This document shows positions 1 through 7,507 of a stretch of 48,433 bases of DNA, one piece after another. The first letter of the stretch is position 1. Every line of letters begins with the position of its first letter. Origin of the DNA: Acetatifactor muris. GTDB taxonomy: Bacteria; Bacillota; Clostridia; Lachnospirales; Lachnospiraceae. The stretch is taken from positions 1-48,433 of the forward strand of contig JAMPFR010000020.1 of assembly GCA_023664365.1 (NCBI GenBank), written 5' to 3'. Both the position numbers and the translations under genes were made by a program. The notes under the pieces are model-generated. The model ran no database searches and had not been told where the DNA came from. It saw only the letters and a list, made by a program, of their open reading frames with translations.

Positions 1-49
1 ATATGAGGCATCCGGAGCAGGCCATAACAGAATTTTCCTTTCAAGGCTG
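1..49. repeat. Terminal inverted repeat, left copy
   Basis: The first 49 bases are an exact reverse complement of bases 48380-48428. Each copy lies upstream of the first inward-facing gene. The left copy is cut by the window edge, so the full repeat may be longer. Beyond base 49 the two flanks differ, although a short shared CATTTTCCC follows 20 bases later on the left and immediately on the right. Confidence 0.9.
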
Positions 50-116
50 TTTCGGGCTTGTCAGGCTTGCATTTTCCCACATTTATCCGTATGATGTAAG
101 TAAAGGAGGGGGCGGT

Positions 117-365
117 ATGGAAGATATGCAGTCCTTTATTTCGGGTATACTGACAAAGGAAGGGCGGAAGTTCGCCCGTATCAGTTTTATGCGGGGAGAG
201 GAGTACGCGGAATTTATCGTACCCGATGGGATTCTGGACAAGCGAAAGGGATTTTCCGAGGAAGAGATCACGGAGCTGTACCGATATGTCCGGGAGAACC
301 GGAATGACATTCTGGAGAAGGCGAAGGAGGTCAACCCGCTCAGAAGCTGGCTGGGGATCAGGTGA
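117..365 (+). CDS. Small hypothetical protein (82 aa)
   Basis: I do not recognise this 82-residue protein. I chose the ATG at 117 because AAAGGAGGGGG lies just upstream; the longer open frame running back to base 3 would translate the terminal repeat and is unlikely to be used. The protein is charged and soluble-looking. It starts with MEDMQSFISG, then has a mixed strand/helix central part and a C-terminal helix rich in Arg, Glu and Asn. No signal peptide, membrane segment or cysteine motif is visible. It stands alone, followed by the nested hairpin at 373-545 and a convergent HAD gene. The function is unknown. Confidence 0.6.
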   Translation: MEDMQSFISGILTKEGRKFARISFMRGEEYAEFIVPDGILDKRKGFSEEEITELYRYVRENRNDILEKAKEVNPLRSWLGIR

Positions 366-372
366 GGACGAT

Positions 373-545
373 CAGCTTTTGCCTGCCGCGGGGCAGAGTA
401 CAGTCATTCTCATACAGACCCGCTTTCGCTTGGAGGCGCGACGTAATGGTACATAAGCAAGCAAAATACGCTTGCTAAGTACCAACGTCTTGCACAGTCT
501 GTATGAGAACAACTGTCCTCTGCCGCCTGCGGCAGGCAAGAGCTG
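373..545. repeat. Long nested inverted repeat between convergent genes
   Basis: Arm 373-419 pairs with arm 497-545 (about 42 of 49 positions, two-base gap). A second, shorter inverted repeat (about 441-488) is nested in the loop, built around TGGTAC and GCAAG. The element fills the gap between two convergent genes. It has no T-tract, so it is not a standard terminator. It could be a MITE-like element, a structured bidirectional 3' end or a cruciform. I saw no second copy in the window. Confidence 0.7.
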
Positions 546-560
546 AACTGTGATAGCGGC

Positions 561-1295
561 CTATATGGACAGTACATCCGAAATTGCCTTCAGGCGTATG
601 CAGCCGGGCGGAAGGGCTCCTGCGGGCTCCGGGGACTGGGCTGTGTGGATATACATACAGGCAAGCCCGTTGTTATAGGCTCCCCAGGCGTCAGCCTGCC
701 AGTCGTTTCCGATCATCACGGAAGTCTTGGGATCAAGCCTGTGCCTGCTTAACAGTGCAGCATAAAACTGCCCGGAGGGCTTCATAAACCCGATATCCGA
801 GGAGATCAGCACATCGTCGAACAGGTCATATATTCTTAAGGAACGCAGCTCCGGCTCTGTGAACAGGCGTTGGGCATTGGAGAGAAGCCAGACCTTTTTG
901 CCCAGACGGCGCAGCTTACGAAGCAGCGCTTCCGCACCGTCGTAAAGCCGCACATAATCCAGGGATACGGTGCGGTACATCAGCGCCCAGTCCGCGATCA
1001 TACGGGGGGAAGGGGTAATGCCCTTTTCACTGTATAGCCGGGAAAAAACATGGGACAGGTTGACCTCGATTTCCTCCGGCGTCACTTCCGGGAAGGTTTT
1101 GCTGCTTTTCTCCCACTGTTCCAGGCGCAGGGCGTCAATCAGGCTTCTGTAGCGCCTCCGCAGCTCGGGCGCGGAATAGGGAGCGCCCTGAAAGGTCATA
1201 TACTGCGCCATGTATTTCCAGAGGGACGCCTTGCTTTCGTTGGTGCGTATGTCCGCCAAAGTGCCATACAGATCAAAGATATAATTAGTGTACAT
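561..1295 (-). CDS. HAD-superfamily hydrolase
   Basis: This 244-residue protein is a predicted cytoplasmic HAD phosphatase or dehalogenase-like hydrolase of unknown substrate. Motif I is FDLYGTLAD with nucleophile Asp8. The usual second Asp is Tyr, as in haloacid-dehalogenase-type members. Motif II is LLSNAQ, the motif III lysine is in KPSGQF, and motif IV is IGNDWQAD. An alpha-helical cap lies between motifs I and II. I chose the ATG at 1295 because AGGAGG sits 6-7 bases upstream; the frame stays open to 1361 without a better site. It is convergent with the small gene at 117 and divergent from the GH13 gene at 1413. Confidence 0.85.
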   Translation of the reverse strand: MYTNYIFDLYGTLADIRTNESKASLWKYMAQYMTFQGAPYSAPELRRRYRSLIDALRLEQWEKSSKTFPEVTPEEIEVNLSHVFSRLYSEKGITPSPRMIADWALMYRTVSLDYVRLYDGAEALLRKLRRLGKKVWLLSNAQRLFTEPELRSLRIYDLFDDVLISSDIGFMKPSGQFYAALLSRHRLDPKTSVMIGNDWQADAWGAYNNGLACMYIHTAQSPEPAGALPPGCIRLKAISDVLSI

Positions 1296-1412
1296 GGATG
1301 CCTCCTGTGGCTTCTCGCCATATAGATTTATAAAAACAGCCTGTTTTATATAAATCTGCATGGCTCTGAATGGTTACAGCATAACATAAATACGGTACAG
1401 GGAGCAACGATT

Positions 1413-3080
1413 ATGTTTAAATGTGAAAAAGACTGGTGGAAAAAGGCAGTTATTTACCAGGTATACCCCCGCAGTTTCCAGGACAGTAACGGAGACGGAA
1501 TCGGGGATATACAGGGGCTGATCCGGCGGCTGCCCTATCTGGAGCAGCTGGGGATAGACTGCATCTGGCTTTCCCCTGTGTGCAGATCCCCCCAGGATGA
1601 CAACGGTTATGACATCTCCGACTACCGGGATATAGACCCCGTGTTCGGCAGCCTGGAGGATATGGACAGGCTGTTTGGGGAGGCCCGTAAGAGGGGAATC
1701 GGCATTCTCATGGATCTTGTGCTGAATCACAGCTCCGATGAGCACAGATGGTTTCAGGAAGCCCGCAAGAGCCGGGAAAATCCCTATCATGATTACTATG
1801 TGTGGCGGGACGGTACAGAGGGAGTGTATCCGAACGATATGCGCTCTGTCTTTGGGGGCTCTGCCTGGCAGTGGGAACCCGGACTGAAGCAGTATTATCT
1901 GCATCAGTTTTCCGTAAAGCAGCCGGATTTAAACTGGGAGAACCCGAAGGTCCGGCGGGAGCTTTATGATATGATCAACTGGTGGCTGGACAGAGGGGCC
2001 GCAGGATTCAGGCTGGACGTCATAGATCAGATCGCAAAGGATCCGGATTTGCAGGTGACATGCAACGGCCCAAGACTCCATGAATTTATCCGGGAGCTGA
2101 GCCGGGAAACCTTTCAGAGGGGAAATTATCTCACAGTGGGAGAGGCATGGGGAGCGGACGTGGAGAGAGCAAAGCTGTACAGCGCCCCGGACGGCAGCGA
2201 GTTTTCCATGGTGTTCCAGTTTGAGCATATGAGCCTGGATCAGACGCCGGGAAAGGAGAAATGGGATCTTGCCCCGCTGTCCCTTTTAAAACTCAAGGAG
2301 GTCATGGAAAAGTGGCAGACAGAGCTCTATGGGCGGGGGTGGAACAGCCTTTTCTGGAACAACCATGATTTGCCCCGCATTGTGTCGCGCTGGGGCGACG
2401 ATGGCAGATACCGGGAGGAAAGCGCCAAAATGCTGGCTATGCTTCTGCACGGAATGCAGGGCACACCCTTTATCTATCAGGGGGAAGAGCTGGGTATGAC
2501 CAATGCGCATTATGAGCTGGCGGAGTACCGGGACATTGAGACCGTAAATTTGTACAGGGAACGGCGGGAAGCCGGATTTTCACACGATTCCGTGATGGAG
2601 AGTATCCATGCCAAAAGCCGTGACAACGCCCGTACTCCCATGCAGTGGGATGACAGCGGGAATGCCGGCTTTACATCAGGAACGCCCTGGATGAAGATAA
2701 ACCCCAATTACAGGGAAATAAATGCGGCGGAACAGATGGCCGAACCGGATTCTGTCTGGAATTTTTACAGGCAGTTGATTGCCTTCAGAAAAAAATATGC
2801 CGTGTTTTCTGAGGGTGAGTTTGCATTGCTGTGCAGGGAACACCCGCGGATTTTTGCCTATACCAGACTCATGGAAAAAGAAAACGAAGCGGAGAAGCTT
2901 CTGGTGATCTGCAACTTCTCCGGAGAAGAAACAGAGTATCCCGACGGGGAAGAATGGCGGGGCATGGAACTTTTACTGTCCAATTATTCGGACAGCAAAA
3001 AGGGGCGCAGCCCTGAAATGCTGCACCCCTGGGAAGCGAGAATGTATTATGTCAGAAGGGCTTCCGCACTGCGCCCGTAG
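1413..3080 (+). CDS. GH13 oligo-1,6-glucosidase / alpha-glucosidase
   Basis: This 555-residue cytoplasmic glycoside hydrolase of family GH13 is the usual length for MalL-type enzymes, which release glucose from isomalto-oligosaccharides. The barrel starts at WKKAVIYQVYPRSF. The calcium-type NGDGIGD loop lies near residue 26. The catalytic residues are visible: Asp202 in GFRLDVID, Glu244 in VGEAW and Asp319 in NNHD. The Val after Asp202 is, in GH13_31 enzymes, associated with alpha-1,6 specificity. GGGAG precedes the ATG. Its 3' end overlaps the convergent LacI gene by 29 bp. With the debranching enzyme at 4250 it suggests breakdown of branched alpha-glucans. Confidence 0.92.
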   Translation: MFKCEKDWWKKAVIYQVYPRSFQDSNGDGIGDIQGLIRRLPYLEQLGIDCIWLSPVCRSPQDDNGYDISDYRDIDPVFGSLEDMDRLFGEARKRGIGILMDLVLNHSSDEHRWFQEARKSRENPYHDYYVWRDGTEGVYPNDMRSVFGGSAWQWEPGLKQYYLHQFSVKQPDLNWENPKVRRELYDMINWWLDRGAAGFRLDVIDQIAKDPDLQVTCNGPRLHEFIRELSRETFQRGNYLTVGEAWGADVERAKLYSAPDGSEFSMVFQFEHMSLDQTPGKEKWDLAPLSLLKLKEVMEKWQTELYGRGWNSLFWNNHDLPRIVSRWGDDGRYREESAKMLAMLLHGMQGTPFIYQGEELGMTNAHYELAEYRDIETVNLYRERREAGFSHDSVMESIHAKSRDNARTPMQWDDSGNAGFTSGTPWMKINPNYREINAAEQMAEPDSVWNFYRQLIAFRKKYAVFSEGEFALLCREHPRIFAYTRLMEKENEAEKLLVICNFSGEETEYPDGEEWRGMELLLSNYSDSKKGRSPEMLHPWEARMYYVRRASALRP

Positions 3081-4050
3081 AGCTTCGGACAATCAGCGGA
3101 GCCCGCAGCGTGATAGAACTGATAGGCAAATCGTTCAGCAGACAGGACATGGCGTAATAACCGGCCCTGCCCAGAGCGAGACGATCCTGCCTTACGGTGG
3201 TAAGGGGCGGGTCGGTAGAAGCGCTCAGAGGCAGATCGTCAAAGCCGATAATGCTTAAATCCTCCGGAATACGGATGCCCCGGTCCATACATTCTGTGAT
3301 TGCGGAAACGGCGCGGACGTCGTGGGAACAGATAATAGCCGTCACGCCCAGATTGTACATGCGTTGCACATGTTCTCTGGTGGAGTCTGCCACAAAGTAG
3401 CCCAGGCCGATATAGTCTTCATTGATTTCCAGATTGTATTTGGACAGAGCATTTATGTAGGCGTTGTACCTTGCTTTCAGGACGTAGGACTCCAACGGTC
3501 CGGAGATAAGCCCTATTTTCCGGTGGCCCAGGTCCAACAGGTGCTTTATGGCCTGGTCGAAGCCTTCCCGGCTGTCGCAGCCCACAGAGGCAATCCTGGG
3601 ATTGTTGTCGATATAATTATCATAGAGGACGGCGGGTATTTTGCTGGTGCGAAATTCCGGCATCCAGGGGTCGATCAGGGAAAAGCCCAGAATGAATGCG
3701 CCCAGATAACCGTTTTGTATCATGAATACGCCGTAAGGAATTTCCCGCTGAAAGTCCTTGTCAACGGGAACTGTTTCAACGGTCCAGCCTTCAGGCTCCG
3801 CCATTTGCCGAAAGCCTAGGATGATATCGCAGCCAAACTGGTTCGGCGTGCGGTAATCCATGTTTTCAATGAGGATGCATAGTTTTTTCTCCCGGTTCAG
3901 CAGGCGTTTGTTACTGTAACCCAGTTCAACCGCAGTCTCAAGAATTCTTTTGCGCATTTCCGCACTGATGTCTGTTGCGTTGTTCAGGCCCTTGGAAACC
4001 GTGCTTTTGGATACGCCCAGTTTTACTGCAATGTCATTTATCGTAACCAT
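3052..4050 (-). CDS. LacI-family transcriptional regulator
   Basis: This 332-residue DNA-binding repressor has an N-terminal LacI helix-turn-helix (TINDIAVKLGVSKSTVSKGL, residues 3-22), a hinge helix, then a periplasmic-binding-protein-like sugar sensor domain ending in a normal LacI tail (IIGFDDLPLS, TTVRQD). It lies between the GH13 gene and the debranching gene and is divergent from the latter, so it probably controls one or both in response to an alpha-glucan sugar. A perfect GTTTCGAAAC palindrome with the CG centre typical of LacI operators lies in the divergent gap. The last 29 bp overlap the end of the GH13 gene on the other strand. Confidence 0.93.
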   Translation of the reverse strand: MVTINDIAVKLGVSKSTVSKGLNNATDISAEMRKRILETAVELGYSNKRLLNREKKLCILIENMDYRTPNQFGCDIILGFRQMAEPEGWTVETVPVDKDFQREIPYGVFMIQNGYLGAFILGFSLIDPWMPEFRTSKIPAVLYDNYIDNNPRIASVGCDSREGFDQAIKHLLDLGHRKIGLISGPLESYVLKARYNAYINALSKYNLEINEDYIGLGYFVADSTREHVQRMYNLGVTAIICSHDVRAVSAITECMDRGIRIPEDLSIIGFDDLPLSASTDPPLTTVRQDRLALGRAGYYAMSCLLNDLPISSITLRAPLIVRSSTGAVRKPF

Positions 4051-4143
4051 GAAATAACGAAACTCCCTTCGGATTACAGTTGAGATATGTAGACTATTAT
4101 AGCAGAAATTCAGACAAAATACAACGAAAAAGAATTCTGAAAA

Positions 4144-4153
4144 GTTTCGAAAC
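4144..4153. promoter_or_regulatory. Candidate LacI operator
   Basis: Perfect palindrome GTTTCGAAAC with a central CG. It lies between the divergent lacI-type gene and the debranching gene, 20 bases upstream of the latter's -35 box. A half site (CGAAAC) recurs just upstream of the lacI start. The assignment to this regulator is inference from position and symmetry. Confidence 0.5.
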
Positions 4154-4173
4154 AGAAATCATATCATACTTCG

Positions 4174-4202
4174 TTGACTGCGGAGGAAATTTGTGATAGT
4201 AT
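4174..4202 (+). promoter_or_regulatory. Sigma-A promoter of the debranching gene
   Basis: TTGACT and TAGTAT are separated by 17 bases. Transcription should begin near 4209, leaving a leader of about 45 nt before the start codon. Confidence 0.6.
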
Positions 4203-4249
4203 TGTCTTAATAAGAAAAAGCGATAAAAAGAAGTATTGATTGTGAGGAA

Positions 4250-6385
4250 ATGACAGTGAAGTTTATTTATGGAAGACAAGACTTTAAGACAATGGAAAGA
4301 GGAGAGGAAAACTGCTACCTGATGACTAACGGCCTGGGAGGCTTTTCATCTCTTACCATGGCGGGCTCCTGCAGCAGAAACGATCATGCTCTGCTGATGA
4401 GCTGTCCTGCGGAGGAAGCGCCCAATCACCGCTACAACATGGTACACAGGCTGGAGGAGGTATTGATTCAGGGGGAGCAGGAGACGTACATTTCTACCCA
4501 GAATTTTACGGATCCTTCCAGACGGGAGACGGGATACCGTTTCCTGGCTTCTTTCTCTTATGAGGATTATCCGGTCTGGCATTATGAGCTGGATGGCGTG
4601 GAAATCATTAAGACGGTGGTGATGGCGCCGAAGGAAAACACGGTGGGGGTGGCCTATGATATCCGAAACCGTTCGGCGGATAAGGTATCCTTGAGAGTGA
4701 CGCCCCAGCTGGAGTTTGTTCCGAAGGGGACAAAGCTGCAGCAGGGACAGCCCTTTGCATTTCTGGCGGAGAGCTGTTCGGGGCCGGAGGGACAGAGCGG
4801 GTACAACCGGGCGCGCATACGTTCCAACGGCCAAAGCCTTTATTTTGAGACCAACGGCTGGCTGTCCCAGACGCCTGTCAGAATGCAGACGGATCTGTAT
4901 TATGCAGGCGACGCCTGCGACGGCAGGGAAGAAACCGGCTGCACCGCAATGAACCATACGATTCTGTTTAATGTGCGGCCGGGAGTAAGGGCGCTGGGAG
5001 AAATACTTTACAGTACAGTGCCCATAGCCAAATGCTGGAGCATGAGACGGGGCGTGGGAGGAACCTTCCGGATGGCGAAAAGCCTGACCGAGTACAGGAA
5101 CAGTCTGAGAAAAAAGGCTGGCTTTGCAGATGAGACAGCCCAAGCCCTCGCCGTGGCGGCGGAGCAGTTTGTCTCCTATCGGGCTTCCACAGACAAACAG
5201 ACCATACTGGCGGGTTTTCCCTTTTTTGAAGACTGGGGCAGGGACACGATGATTGCTCTGTCCGGCTGCTGTCTGTCGGTGAAGCAGTATGAGGTGGCGG
5301 AAAGCATTCTGAGAACCTTTATGATGTACTGCAAAAAGGGACTGATGCCGAATCTGTTCCCGGAGGGGAAGCAGGAGCCCAGGTACAATACGGTGGATGC
5401 GGCGCTGCTGTTCATTCTGGCCGTCTATGAATATTTCCGGCGGACCCGGGACAGGGCCTTTGTGACAGGCGCATGGTCGGTGATGCGGGAGATTATTGAC
5501 TGGTACAGGCAGGGGACGGATTATAATATTGCCATGGAGGAAGACGGGCTGCTCCGCGCGGGAGAGGGCTACGATCAGGTGACTTGGATGGACGTGCGAA
5601 TCGGGGACATTCTGCCCACGCCCCGCCATGGAAAGCCGGTGGAAATCAACGCTTACTGGTACAATGCACTCTGTGTCATGGACTTTTTCAAAAACAGCTT
5701 AAAGGGAGAGCTTCCGGAGGATGAAACGGATTACGGCGCTATGGCGGAGCGGACAAAGGTAAGCTTCCGGGAGAAATTCTGGAATGAAGAAGCCGGATGC
5801 CTGAAGGATGTGCTGTCCGCAGAAGGAGGAACCGACGGGACAGGCGGCGGGGAAGCCTGCGCCCGGGATCAAAGCGCCGGAGAGGGGGCGGAGGCAGCCC
5901 GAAGGAAGGTGTGTCCGGATACGCAAATCCGCTGCAACCAGATATGGGCGGTATCCCTTCCCTTCTCCCTGTTGGACAGGGACAGGGAAAAGCAGGTGGT
6001 GGAGACGGTGTTCAGAAAGCTGTATACGCCTCTGGGGCTGCGCACCCTTGACCCGGAGGATCCGGAGTTTCAGCCTGTCTACGAAGGAGAGCAGCTGAAG
6101 CGGGATCTTGCCTATCATCAGGGGACGGTGTGGGCTTATCCGCTGGGCGGTTATTACCTTGCATACCTGAAGGTAAATGAGTATTCGGAGGAGGCAAAGG
6201 CCGACGTCAGAGCCCAGCTTGAGAGTATAACGGCGGCGCTTCGGGAAGGCTGTATCGGACAGCTGCCGGAAATTTACGACGGGGGGCATCCGGTTTCTTC
6301 CAAGGGCTGTTTCGCCCAGGCCTGGAGCGTCGGTGAGATCTTAAGGGTATACGAGGCGCTGGAAATGCAGGGAGAAACGGTATGA
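4250..6385 (+). CDS. Amylo-alpha-1,6-glucosidase (glycogen debranching type)
   Basis: This 711-residue predicted cytoplasmic debranching enzyme removes alpha-1,6 glucosyl branches. The N-terminal GDE_N-type beta domain (about residues 1-240) starts with the family signature NGLGGFSS. The C-terminal alpha/alpha toroid has GFPFFEDWGRDTMIALSG, NLFPEG, YNTVDAALLF and YHQGTVWAYP. The first ATG (4250) is only 2 bases from the GAGG; the GTG two codons later (4256) is spaced about 8 bases from it and may be the real start. An odd Gly/Ala/Glu-rich insertion sits at about residues 525-550 in the catalytic toroid. The gene is followed, with an ATGA overlap, by a HAD phosphatase. Confidence 0.92.
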   Translation: MTVKFIYGRQDFKTMERGEENCYLMTNGLGGFSSLTMAGSCSRNDHALLMSCPAEEAPNHRYNMVHRLEEVLIQGEQETYISTQNFTDPSRRETGYRFLASFSYEDYPVWHYELDGVEIIKTVVMAPKENTVGVAYDIRNRSADKVSLRVTPQLEFVPKGTKLQQGQPFAFLAESCSGPEGQSGYNRARIRSNGQSLYFETNGWLSQTPVRMQTDLYYAGDACDGREETGCTAMNHTILFNVRPGVRALGEILYSTVPIAKCWSMRRGVGGTFRMAKSLTEYRNSLRKKAGFADETAQALAVAAEQFVSYRASTDKQTILAGFPFFEDWGRDTMIALSGCCLSVKQYEVAESILRTFMMYCKKGLMPNLFPEGKQEPRYNTVDAALLFILAVYEYFRRTRDRAFVTGAWSVMREIIDWYRQGTDYNIAMEEDGLLRAGEGYDQVTWMDVRIGDILPTPRHGKPVEINAYWYNALCVMDFFKNSLKGELPEDETDYGAMAERTKVSFREKFWNEEAGCLKDVLSAEGGTDGTGGGEACARDQSAGEGAEAARRKVCPDTQIRCNQIWAVSLPFSLLDRDREKQVVETVFRKLYTPLGLRTLDPEDPEFQPVYEGEQLKRDLAYHQGTVWAYPLGGYYLAYLKVNEYSEEAKADVRAQLESITAALREGCIGQLPEIYDGGHPVSSKGCFAQAWSVGEILRVYEALEMQGETV

Positions 6386-7206
6386 AAACTTTGTATGTGT
6401 CCGACCTGGACGGCACACTGCTTGGAAGCAATGAAAGAACATCAGAATATACCGATTACGTCATAAACAGTCTGACGGAGAAGGGCATGATTTTTTCATA
6501 TGCTACGGCAAGATCTCTGATAACTGCAAAGAAGGTGACAGGGGGGATATGTGCGCATATCCCCCTGATTGTGTACAATGGCGCGTTTATCATGGACAAT
6601 GCCACGGAAGAAGTGCTGGCGGCAAATTATTTTGACGGAACGGTTCTGACGGTGTTGGACGAGTTGCTTCAGAATGAGATATATCCCATTGTATATGCGC
6701 ATATTGGAGGGCGGGAAAAATTTTCCTTCATTCCGGAGAAATGCACGGAGGGCATGGCTTTATTTCTTGACAGCCGCAAGGGGGATGTCAGAACCAACGC
6801 CGTCTCCGCGCCGGAGGCGTTAAAGGAGGGGAACCTTTTTTACATTACCTGCATTGACGAACCCGAAAAGCTGGAGCCGCTGTATGAAAAGTACCGACAG
6901 GGAGCATACCGGGATACCCTTCGCTGCGTTTACCAGAAGGATATTTATACAAAGACCCAATGGCTTGAAATCATGCCCGCCGGGGCGTCGAAGGCAAACG
7001 CGGTCATGCAGTTGAAAGAGCTGCTTGGCTGCGGCAGGGTGATTGCGTTTGGCGACGGGAAAAACGATATTGATATGTTTGAAATTGCCGACGAATGCTA
7101 TGCGGTGGGAAACGCCCATGAGGATCTGAAGAAAACAGCCACCGCCGTTATCGGGGCCAATGATGAGGACGGGGTGGCCCGGTGGCTGATGGAGAATTAT
7201 TCGTAA
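6382..7206 (+). CDS. Cof-type HAD-IIB phosphatase
   Basis: This 274-residue HAD phosphatase of the Cof/IIB class most likely acts on a sugar phosphate or similar small phosphate. Motif I is SDLDGTLL with Asp8 and Asp10. The threonine motif is YATAR, the late lysine is in GASKANAV, and motif IV is FGDGKNDIDMF. The start overlaps the stop of the debranching gene in ATGA, so the two are translationally coupled. That points to a role in the same carbohydrate pathway. The length is normal for the family. Confidence 0.9.
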   Translation: MKTLYVSDLDGTLLGSNERTSEYTDYVINSLTEKGMIFSYATARSLITAKKVTGGICAHIPLIVYNGAFIMDNATEEVLAANYFDGTVLTVLDELLQNEIYPIVYAHIGGREKFSFIPEKCTEGMALFLDSRKGDVRTNAVSAPEALKEGNLFYITCIDEPEKLEPLYEKYRQGAYRDTLRCVYQKDIYTKTQWLEIMPAGASKANAVMQLKELLGCGRVIAFGDGKNDIDMFEIADECYAVGNAHEDLKKTATAVIGANDEDGVARWLMENYS

Positions 7207-7256
7207 TCGATGGCGTTTTTTTATTCGAGGGAGAAAAATTTTGTAGTAAATTGTTG

Positions 7257-7285
7257 TTGAGCGTAAATAGGTGAGATGCTATAAT
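7257..7285 (+). promoter_or_regulatory. Sigma-A promoter of the GH28 gene
   Basis: TTGAGC and TATAAT are separated by 17 bases. Transcription would start near 7292, just before the first leader palindrome, giving a leader of roughly 200 nt ahead of the GH28 gene. Confidence 0.55.
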
Positions 7286-7300
7286 TTTTTTGAGGCCGCA

Positions 7301-7330
7301 AATTGCGACTTCAAACTTGAAGTGTCAATT
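7301..7330. repeat. Leader palindrome 1
   Basis: Imperfect 14-bp arms (AATTGCGACTTCAA with TTGAAGTGTCAATT) around a 2-base centre. A related sequence recurs 83 bp downstream as part of palindrome 2, differing over 24 positions by five transitions. It could be an operator just past the start site or an RNA hairpin. Confidence 0.65.
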
Positions 7331-7368
7331 ATGTGCTCAAGTAGTTGAGGTATAAATAAATACGAATT

Positions 7369-7401
7369 AAATTTGAAATCACAGATTGTGATTTCAAATT
7401 T
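7369..7401. repeat. Leader palindrome 2, perfect 15-bp arms
   Basis: AAATTTGAAATCACA and its exact complement are separated by GAT. The palindrome ends next to GGAGAGGAG, a strong ribosome binding site, so the folded RNA could hide or expose that site. A shorter CTCAA/TTGAG palindrome lies between the two main ones (7336-7349). Confidence 0.8.
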
Positions 7402-7417
7402 GGAGAGGAGATTTTAT

Positions 7418-7507
7418 TTGGAAGAAAATAGTAATCTGCCGGCTGCGGTTGAAGCCGGCACTGAGCAGATACAGAACTTGAATATCTGGTATATAGTATG
7501 CAGATAG
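7418..7507 (+). CDS. Possible 29-aa leader peptide with TTG start
   Basis: A short frame begins at TTG, 7 bases after the strong GGAGAGGAG site, and ends at TAG 7505-7507, overlapping the first listed ATG of the GH28 gene (7498) in a different frame. That ATG has no ribosome binding site of its own, so translation of this short frame could feed ribosomes to the GH28 gene. The peptide itself has no recognisable feature. It could also be chance. Confidence 0.3.
   Translation: MEENSNLPAAVEAGTEQIQNLNIWYIVCR

Noticed and set aside
4346-5629. A 427-codon minus-strand open frame opposite the debranching gene
   Set aside because: It lies wholly opposite a gene with clear motifs, has no ribosome binding site, and its translation is Pro/His/Arg-rich without any domain; it is a codon-bias shadow.
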